Source: an uncultured Verrucomicrobiota bacterium
Lineage (GTDB): Bacteria; Verrucomicrobiota; Verrucomicrobiia; Limisphaerales; UBA9464
Direction: 5' to 3'
DNA length: 37,355 nucleotides
Assembly: GCA_903858835.1 (NCBI GenBank)
Contig: CAIOKD010000062.1
Location: 1 to 37,355 of the forward strand
Shown piece after piece: positions 30,756 to 37,355 of this stretch (position 1 is its first letter; every line of letters begins with the position of its first letter). The translations under genes and the position numbers were made by a program. Under the pieces are notes generated by a model. That model was not told where the DNA came from and searched no databases. It saw only the letters and a program-made list of their open reading frames with translations.

Positions 30756-31721
30756 TCAGTCGAAGGCGTGACCGGCGCAGCAGAGGACGTTGCGGAGCTT
30801 GTGGCGCACGAGTTCCTTCACGGCCTTGCGGGCGGGTCCGAGGTACTTCCGGGGGTCGAATTCCTTCGGCTTGGTGACGAGGACCTCGCGGATCGCGGCG
30901 GTCATCGCCAGGCGGAGATCGGTGTCGATGTTGACCTTGGTGCAACCCACGCGGCGGGCCACCTCGATGTCGGCCTCGGACACGCCGGCGGTCTCTTCGC
31001 CGAGGTCGCCACCGTACTTGTTGATCTTCTGGGCCAGATCTTTCGGGACCGAGGAGGCTCCGTGCAACACCAGCGGGTAGTCGCCCATGCCAGCGTCGAG
31101 CAGGGCCTTCTTGATCGCCTTGAGGCGCTCGAGGTCGAGGTGCTGCTCGCCCTTGAACTTGTAGGCGCCGTGACTATTGCCAATGGCGACGGCCAGGGAG
31201 TCCACGCCGGACTGTTTGACGAACTGGACGGCCTCTTCGGGGTGGGTGTAGGCACCACCCTTGGAGTAGCTGCCGCCCTCCTCGCCGTCGTCGTGCTGGG
31301 CTCCTACGAGCATGCCCAACTCGCCCTCGACCACACAGTTGTGCTTGTGGGCGTACTCGACGACCTTGGCGCAGATCTCGACGTTCTTCTCGAACGGATC
31401 GTGCGAGGCATCGATCATCACGCTGGTGAAGCCCTCGTCGATGCACTGCTTGCACAGCTCGAAGCTGTCACCGTGGTCCAGATGGACCGCGATGGGGATG
31501 GTGGACAGCTTGACCGCGGAGTCGATCAACCCCTTCAGGTACACCGGGTGGGCGTAATCGCGGGCGCCCTTGGAGATCTGAAGCATCACGGGGGCCTTCT
31601 CTTCCTCACAGGCCTCGATGATGGCCTGGAGCAGCTCCATGTTGTTCACATTGAAGGCTCCGAGGGCGTACTTGCCCTTCAGGGCCTTCGCGAACAGGTC
31701 GCGGGTGTGGGTCAGTGGCAT
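30756..31721 (-). CDS. fba: Class II fructose-bisphosphate aldolase / ketose-bisphosphate aldolase
   Basis: YALGAFNVNNMELLQAIIEA; VAVHLDHGDSFE-type motif (IAVHLDHGDSFELC); SVMIDASHDPFEKNV; VLHGASSVP; KVNIDTDLRLA. Confidence 0.94.
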   Translation of the reverse strand: MPLTHTRDLFAKALKGKYALGAFNVNNMELLQAIIEACEEEKAPVMLQISKGARDYAHPVYLKGLIDSAVKLSTIPIAVHLDHGDSFELCKQCIDEGFTSVMIDASHDPFEKNVEICAKVVEYAHKHNCVVEGELGMLVGAQHDDGEEGGSYSKGGAYTHPEEAVQFVKQSGVDSLAVAIGNSHGAYKFKGEQHLDLERLKAIKKALLDAGMGDYPLVLHGASSVPKDLAQKINKYGGDLGEETAGVSEADIEVARRVGCTKVNIDTDLRLAMTAAIREVLVTKPKEFDPRKYLGPARKAVKELVRHKLRNVLCCAGHAFD

Positions 31722-31832
31722 AGGTCTAGGTGGATATCTCACCGGCGTTTGCCAGCCGGCTGGGAAGGGACACTAGGAAAGCGGACCGGCGCTGGAAACT
31801 GGTTTTTTACCCCCTCCGGCCCACGAGGCGAC

Positions 31833-32627
31833 TCACCACCACAGCCCGTTGATGTCCACCTTCTGCGACATGTCCGAGGGGTCGTAGTCCTTGGGAAAGC
31901 GGAACAACGCCACATGGCCGTCGCCGTAGGCCATGTTCCAGCCGCGCTGACCACGGTTGTTGTGCCACACACTCCGGTCGCGGTTGGCCCCGGCGACCTG
32001 TCCGTCCCCGGAGTCGCGGCTGCCATGCCACGGCCAGTCGCCCTGCATGATCTTGGTCGCTGGGGCCAGGGCGATCTCCGAATTCTTGATGGGCTTGGAA
32101 TCGCCCGCAACCGTGGGTGAGGCCAGGTTCCCGGTGATGTGCTTCACCCCGAACCAGTCGACGGCCCACATGACCAGATAGCTGTTGCCCCAGGCAGGGT
32201 AACACCCCTTCTTGGACTCCGCCGCCCAGTAGCTGTCGCCCTTGTCGGAGGGGCAACGGAAGGCCTCGGCGGCCGACACATAGGCGTTGAGGGGACGATT
32301 GGTCTCCCAGGCGTTGCTGTCGTGGACGATGCTGACCTTGGTCTTGCCCGGTGCGGCCCTCAGGGGGACTCCCGGGGTTCCCGACCAGATCTCGCCCCCG
32401 ACGGTGGCCCAATCGCCGTGCGCCGGCATGAGGTCCTGGTTGTCGGCGGAGTACATCGCATAGCCCAGGTACTGCTGCTTCTGGTTGCTCACGCAGCGGG
32501 TGGCGTTGGCCTTGACCTTCGCCTTGGCGAGGGCGGGCAGGAGCATCCCCGCCAAGATGGCGATGATGGCGATGACCACTAGCAGTTCGATGAGGGTGAA
32601 TGCTCTTCGAGAGGGGTTGGGCTTCAT
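31833..32627 (-). CDS. Type II secretion/pseudopilin-like protein (prepilin N-terminal motif, C-terminal H-x9-DG-type motif)
   Basis: [37 protein letters not shown]...[16 protein letters not shown]. Confidence 0.9.
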   Translation of the reverse strand: MKPNPSRRAFTLIELLVVIAIIAILAGMLLPALAKAKVKANATRCVSNQKQQYLGYAMYSADNQDLMPAHGDWATVGGEIWSGTPGVPLRAAPGKTKVSIVHDSNAWETNRPLNAYVSAAEAFRCPSDKGDSYWAAESKKGCYPAWGNSYLVMWAVDWFGVKHITGNLASPTVAGDSKPIKNSEIALAPATKIMQGDWPWHGSRDSGDGQVAGANRDRSVWHNNRGQRGWNMAYGDGHVALFRFPKDYDPSDMSQKVDINGLWW

Positions 32628-32732
32628 GAGAACACTCCAAGGTGGGAGTCGCTGGGAATTCAACGGTTTGCTACCCCCTTCCCCAGGGCCGCGCCAGCAA
32701 CATTTTGCACCGTCCCCGAGTCCAGAGCGGAC

Positions 32733-34187
32733 TCAAGCAATGAGCTTGTCGACCACCTCGCCGAAGACGTCGGTCAGGCGGAAATCGCGGCCCTGGAACC
32801 GGTAGGTGAGCTTCTCGTGGTCGAAACCCAGCAGTCGCAGGATCGTGGCATGCAGGTCGTGGACATGGACCTTGTCGACCGCGGCATTGAAGCCGAAGTC
32901 GTCAGAGGCGCCCACGGTAATGCCCGGACGGACCCCCCCGCCGGCCAGCCACATGGAAAAACAGTTCGGGTGATGGTCACGCCCGTCGTCGCCGCCCTGC
33001 ACCATGGGCGTGCGGCCGAACTCCCCACCCCAGATCACCAGGGTGTCGTCGAGCAACCCCCGGGCCTTGAGATCCTGGATCAACGCAGCGTTGGCCCGGT
33101 CGGTGTCGGCGCAGTTGCGCTTGAGGTCGCCAGCCAGGTTGCCGTGCTGGTCCCAAGCCTCGTGGAAGATCTGCACGAACCGCGTGCCGCGCTCCACGAG
33201 CCGGCGCGCCAGGAGGCAGGCCGTGCCATAGGTCGTCTTGCCGGGGGTAGCCCCATAGAGGTCCAAGATATGCTGGGGCTCGCTTCGGATGTCCATGAGC
33301 TCGGGCGCGCTGGATTGCATCCGGTAGGCCATCTCGAACGAATTGATGCGGGTGGCGATCTCGGGGTCCCCCACCCGTCCCAGGCGCTGCCGGTTGAGTT
33401 CCTGGATGGCGTCCAGGGTCTGCCGTTGGGCGGTGCCATCCACCCCCTTCGGATTGGAGAGGTAGAGCACCGGATCGCCCCCACTTCGGAACAGCACTCC
33501 ATTGTGCACGCTGGGGAGGAAACCCGCCCCCCAATTGGAGGCGCCGCCGCTGGTGCCCTTGCTGCCGGTGGAGAACACCACGTAGGCGGGCAGGTTGCTG
33601 CTCTCGCTGCCGAGACCGTAGGTTGTCCAGGCGCCGAGGCTCGGCCGACCGAACTGCTGGGACCCGGTGTTCATGAAAATCTGCGCCGGGGCATGATTGA
33701 AGGCGTCGGTGTGCATCGATCTCACGATGGCGATGTCGTCGGCCACGCTCGCCAGGTGCGGCATGAGTTCCGAGATCTCCTGACCAGAACGGCCATGCCG
33801 AGCGAACTTGAACTTGGGGCCCAGCAGCTTGGAATTCGGGCTGATGAAGGCGGCCCGGTATCCCTTCAGCAACTCGGCCGGCGGCAGCTTGCCGCTCCAC
33901 TTGGCCAGCTCCGGCTTGTGGTCGAAGAGTTCCAGGTGACTGGGGGCCCCGGCTTGGAACAGGTAGATGACCCTCTTGGCCTTGGCCGGGAACGGGGACG
34001 GCTTGGCGGACAAGTGCCCGGCGGCGGAGACCGGCGAACGGCCGGTGGCCGCCTGGGCCGAATCGCCGAGCAGCGCGTGCAGGGCGGCCATCCCGAGACC
34101 CACCCCGCAGTCCCGAAAGAACCAACGCCGAGTCAGGTGGGCCCGATGCTCCGAAAGGGCGTGCTGGAGAACGGAGATGCGATTCAT
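32733..34187 (-). CDS. DUF1501 domain-containing protein (second copy)
   Basis: [24 protein letters not shown] Tat-like; [42 protein letters not shown]...[21 protein letters not shown]. Confidence 0.93.
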   Translation of the reverse strand: MNRISVLQHALSEHRAHLTRRWFFRDCGVGLGMAALHALLGDSAQAATGRSPVSAAGHLSAKPSPFPAKAKRVIYLFQAGAPSHLELFDHKPELAKWSGKLPPAELLKGYRAAFISPNSKLLGPKFKFARHGRSGQEISELMPHLASVADDIAIVRSMHTDAFNHAPAQIFMNTGSQQFGRPSLGAWTTYGLGSESSNLPAYVVFSTGSKGTSGGASNWGAGFLPSVHNGVLFRSGGDPVLYLSNPKGVDGTAQRQTLDAIQELNRQRLGRVGDPEIATRINSFEMAYRMQSSAPELMDIRSEPQHILDLYGATPGKTTYGTACLLARRLVERGTRFVQIFHEAWDQHGNLAGDLKRNCADTDRANAALIQDLKARGLLDDTLVIWGGEFGRTPMVQGGDDGRDHHPNCFSMWLAGGGVRPGITVGASDDFGFNAAVDKVHVHDLHATILRLLGFDHEKLTYRFQGRDFRLTDVFGEVVDKLIA

Positions 34188-34192
34188 AGGGT

Positions 34193-37117
34193 TCACTCCT
34201 TGGTGATGGTCTCGTCGAGGTTCAAGAGGGCCCGGGCCACGGCGGCATGGGCGGCCAGGGTGGCCGGGGTGACTCCCGGAGGCAGGTCTCCCACCGGGCC
34301 CGTACCGCCGGTGGCGAGTTCCGAGGCATTCAACCAACCCTCGGCGATCCGGGTCCGCTGTTGGAGCAGGAGATGACCAAGCACCTTCAGTTCCTCCGGG
34401 CGGGGCGACCGGCCCAAGACCTGCCGGAAGGCGAAGGTGATCCGCTGCTCGTCGGTCTTGCCGCCCTCGTTCACCGATTTGAGCGCCAGCGCCCGCGCGG
34501 CCTCCACGAACTGGGGCTCGTTGAGCGAGGTCAGGGCCTGCAATGGCGTGTTGGACCTCAGACGCCGGACACACGAGGCGTCGCCGTTCGGTGTGTCGAA
34601 GGCCTGGAGGACCGGATAGGGAATGCTGCGGAAACGGAACGCGTACAACGACCGTCGGTACCGGTCGGGCCCCTTCTCCTCGATCCAGGTCTTCGGCCCG
34701 TAGCTGGCGGGCGGCTGGAACAGGAACTCCGGAGCCGGCGGATAGACCGCACGCCCACCTAGGGCTGGATTCAGAAGCCCGGACACCGACAGCGCGATGT
34801 CACGAACGATTTCGCCCTCGACCCGGAACCGCGGCCCGCGGGCCAGAAGACGGTTGTCGGGGTCCCGCTCCCGCAGGGCTTCATTGAAGCGACTGGACTG
34901 ACGATACACGGCCGAACCGGTGATGAGCCGGTGCAGATGCCTCAAGGACCACGGGGGCACCCCGGGCTGGGAGGGCTCCATGAACTCGACGGCCAACCAG
35001 TCGAGCAGTTCGCGATGCGAGGCCGGCGGGGACTGCGTCCCCAGGTCTTCCACGGTCTCCACCAGACCGACCCCGAAGTACTGTTGCCAGACCCGATTGA
35101 CCGCCACGCGCGCGGTCGTGGGTGAACGGCGATCGGTGAGCCAGCGGGCCAATGTGAGTCGGGAATCGTCGGCGCCCGGCGGCAGCGGATGCAGGAATGA
35201 CGGGGTCGCGTGGCCGACCTCGCGGTCCGGCTTGAGCCAGTCACCCCGGCGGAAAACCCGGGTCGCCATCCGAGCCTCGCCGGGCCCCTCTCCGCGACGG
35301 GCCGCGAACACCAGCGCGGGCGAGCCTTCGGGCCATTGCTTCCAGAGCGCCTCGATCCGGGCATTGGCTTCCGCGAATTCCGGGCGGGTGGTGCGCCAGT
35401 GGGAGAACACGGCCGCGGTCTGGCCAGCGGTGCGACGCTCGGCCGGGACCATCACCACGATCTCGCGCACGGCCGCCGGCAGCGGGTCGGCCACGGCATG
35501 GGTGGCGGCGGTGACCGAGATCCGGAAACGACCGAGGTTGTGGGTCTGGAGGTCGTCGGAATTCCACCCGCCATGCTCCTGGTGGAGTTCGATCTCCAGG
35601 ATGGCTCCCTTCGGGAAGGCCACGGGTTTCTCGGCGACGAACACGGCCTTGCGGGACTGGTTCCGCCGTCCCGGCCCGGCGTCGATGCCCCAGGCGGTGT
35701 CCATCTTGCCGTCAATGGCGTGGGACACCGGACCATAGGTACGCTTCTTGCCCGAGCGGTCGTCGAACTCCGCCTCCAGGGGTTTCTCCTCGTTGGAGAA
35801 ATCGGCGGTCGCGCGGACGAATTTCACCGAGGTCTTGTTGGTCGGATTCTGTCGGTCCCAGGCGGTGACCTTGAACTCGCTCAGGGCCGCCATGCCGCGG
35901 ATGGATCGGCCAGGGCCCTGGCAGGGCAGGTTCGGGTCGGTGAGCTGCTCGAGGCGGAAAGCCGCGATCGAGGGAAGATCATTGGTGCCCCGGAAGTGCG
36001 CGGCCCATTGGGTGGGCGCATAGCTGGCCGCTCGGATGGATCCGTCTTCGTACTGGTAGAAGCGTTCACCGTTGTCGCCGACATGCTCGCAGCGGACCAC
36101 GGACCATTCGGGCTGCTCACCCCGCACCGAGGCCTCCCAGGCGGCCATGCGGGTTTCCCAGTCGGGCGTGGTGTGGCGGAGCCCCTCCTCCTCTTCACGG
36201 ATCTGCCGGGCCAACTGGTCGCGAAGGCGTTGCTCGGTGGGACTGTAGGCGACCATCGAGGATTCGTGGTCGTTGTTCAGGAAGGCGAAGAGCCGGTAGT
36301 ACTCCTCCTGCGAGATCGGGTCGTACTTGTGGTCATGGCATTGGGCGCACTGGATCGTGATGCCCAGCACCGCCTTGCCGATGCAGTCCATGCGGTCGAT
36401 CAGGCCGTCGATGCGGAACTGCTCGGGATCGGCCCCGCCCTCTTCGTTGAGCATGGCATTGCGCAGGAACCCGGTGGCCACACGCTGGGAATCGGTGGCC
36501 CCTGGCAATTGATCACCGGCGATCTGCTCCACAAGGAACCGGTCGTAAGGAAGGTCGCGGTTGAGAGCGTCGACCACCCAGTCGCGGTAGGCCCAGACGA
36601 AGCGGGGCTTGTCCTTCTCGAAACCGTCGGAATCGGCGTACCGGGCCGCATCCAGCCAATGCCGTGCCCAGCGCTCGCCATGATGGGGCGAGGCCAGCAG
36701 GGCCGAAACCGCCCGATCCCAGGCCTGCGGGGACTTGTCGGTCACGAAACGATCGACCTCGGCCGGCGAGGGCGGCAGTCCAGTGAGATCGAGGTGCAGG
36801 CGACGCAACAGGGTGACCCGGTCGGCCTCGGGAGAGGGCTTGAGACCCTCCGCCTCAAGGCGGGCCAGAATGAACCGGTCGATGGGATTGCGGACCCATT
36901 CCACTCGGCGCACGGGGGGCAACCCAGGGCGGACCGGAACCTTCCAGGCCCAGTGGTCGCGGCGCACGGCATTCGTCGGCGAGGCTCCCCAGCCCGCTAC
37001 GCCCATGCAGAACCACCCCAGGAGCGCGAACCGGACGCCCCAGCGTGCAGGGATGGAGGAAAAGGCGAGGGTGTTCACAACCCCAGCATCCTGCCCCCGG
37101 CATTCCCGGCGGTCCAA
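34193..37117 (-). CDS. DUF1549/DUF1553 domain-containing protein without N-terminal PSCyt1 cytochrome module (second copy)
   Basis: NPIDRFILARLEAEGLKPSPEADRVTLLRRLHLDLTGLPPSPAEVDRF; CAQCHDHKYDPISQEEYYRLFAF; NTPLQALTSLNEPQFVEAARALA. Exact start uncertain. Confidence 0.92.
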   Translation of the reverse strand: MDRRECRGQDAGVVNTLAFSSIPARWGVRFALLGWFCMGVAGWGASPTNAVRRDHWAWKVPVRPGLPPVRRVEWVRNPIDRFILARLEAEGLKPSPEADRVTLLRRLHLDLTGLPPSPAEVDRFVTDKSPQAWDRAVSALLASPHHGERWARHWLDAARYADSDGFEKDKPRFVWAYRDWVVDALNRDLPYDRFLVEQIAGDQLPGATDSQRVATGFLRNAMLNEEGGADPEQFRIDGLIDRMDCIGKAVLGITIQCAQCHDHKYDPISQEEYYRLFAFLNNDHESSMVAYSPTEQRLRDQLARQIREEEEGLRHTTPDWETRMAAWEASVRGEQPEWSVVRCEHVGDNGERFYQYEDGSIRAASYAPTQWAAHFRGTNDLPSIAAFRLEQLTDPNLPCQGPGRSIRGMAALSEFKVTAWDRQNPTNKTSVKFVRATADFSNEEKPLEAEFDDRSGKKRTYGPVSHAIDGKMDTAWGIDAGPGRRNQSRKAVFVAEKPVAFPKGAILEIELHQEHGGWNSDDLQTHNLGRFRISVTAATHAVADPLPAAVREIVVMVPAERRTAGQTAAVFSHWRTTRPEFAEANARIEALWKQWPEGSPALVFAARRGEGPGEARMATRVFRRGDWLKPDREVGHATPSFLHPLPPGADDSRLTLARWLTDRRSPTTARVAVNRVWQQYFGVGLVETVEDLGTQSPPASHRELLDWLAVEFMEPSQPGVPPWSLRHLHRLITGSAVYRQSSRFNEALRERDPDNRLLARGPRFRVEGEIVRDIALSVSGLLNPALGGRAVYPPAPEFLFQPPASYGPKTWIEEKGPDRYRRSLYAFRFRSIPYPVLQAFDTPNGDASCVRRLRSNTPLQALTSLNEPQFVEAARALALKSVNEGGKTDEQRITFAFRQVLGRSPRPEELKVLGHLLLQQRTRIAEGWLNASELATGGTGPVGDLPPGVTPATLAAHAAVARALLNLDETITKE

Positions 37118-37124
37118 TCGGATT

Positions 37125-37355
37125 TCAGGATCCCGCCTCGCAATGGGGACAGGCCCCGCCCGACGAAGGACTCAAGTAGGGGATCCCCAGGGACAGACCC
37201 CGGAGGATCAACAAAACCCCGACACCGGACACCACCCAGGGCACGGCCTTTTGAAGGCGGGCCCGCGAGGCGAAGCCCAATCGCTGACCCACACCGTCGA
37301 CGACCAGGAGCAACGGCAGGGTTCCGAGGCCGAAAACGGCCATCGAGAGGGCCCC
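37125..37355 (-). CDS. Partial membrane protein, SafE/TauE (UreH_2-like) family C-terminus; continues beyond the window
   Basis: MAVFGLGTLPLLLVVDGVGQRLGFASRARLQKAVPWVVSGVGVLLILRGLSLGIPYLSPSSGGACPHCEAGS. Gx-PLL(L) helix and LILRGLxLGIPYLSP-Cys ending typical of the family; 5' end is outside the window. Confidence 0.6.
   Translation of the reverse strand, partial: GALSMAVFGLGTLPLLLVVDGVGQRLGFASRARLQKAVPWVVSGVGVLLILRGLSLGIPYLSPSSGGACPHCEAGS

Noticed and set aside
29990-30877. 295-aa plus-strand ORF covering the pheA start and cytochrome region
   Set aside because: Runs in a different frame from the clear CxxCH cytochrome frame and has no recognisable domain, although its internal ATG 30242 has a good SD.
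32718-32734. GAGTCC-agagc-GGACTC hairpin at the DUF1501 stop codon
   Set aside because: No U-tract on either strand and it overlaps the stop codon; not supported as an intrinsic terminator.
32817-34376. 519-aa plus-strand ORF
   Set aside because: Antisense to the second DUF1501 gene; similar shadow composition to the first, which only reflects homology of the opposite strands.

Overview
GC-rich bacterial chromosomal window, probably Verrucomicrobiota/PVC: two DUF1549/DUF1553 + DUF1501 pairs, a '[24 protein letters not shown]' pseudopilin ending in H-x-DG, and a FecR-like protein. I support about 28 protein-coding genes. Most are housekeeping or metabolic: rex, rlmN, hisH, GT9, rho, acpS, pdxJ, lipoate-ligase-like, DapA/NPL-type lyase, PaaK-like, Rsm22-like, RlmD-like, pheA, class II aldolase. 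No rRNA, tRNA or CRISPR array was recognised. A truncated Y1/RAYT-type transposase start lies at the left edge and is missing from the ORF track. Most noteworthy: (i) an exported S9/DPP4-type prolyl peptidase with an embedded VHL beta-like domain that keeps most residues of the VHL hydroxyproline pocket (12766-15342); (ii) a CarH-like B12-binding MerR regulator divergent from a sigma-70 factor with a histone-H1-like basic tail, separated by an intergenic region holding six contiguous 11-bp units (7064-7129), suggesting a cobalamin/light-controlled sigma switch; (iii) an EF-hand-containing predicted membrane protein of unrecognised family; (iv) a eukaryotic-NPL-like sialate lyase homologue; (v) a c-type cytochrome domain with no export signal. 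All assignments come from reading sequence and motifs; no database search was run.
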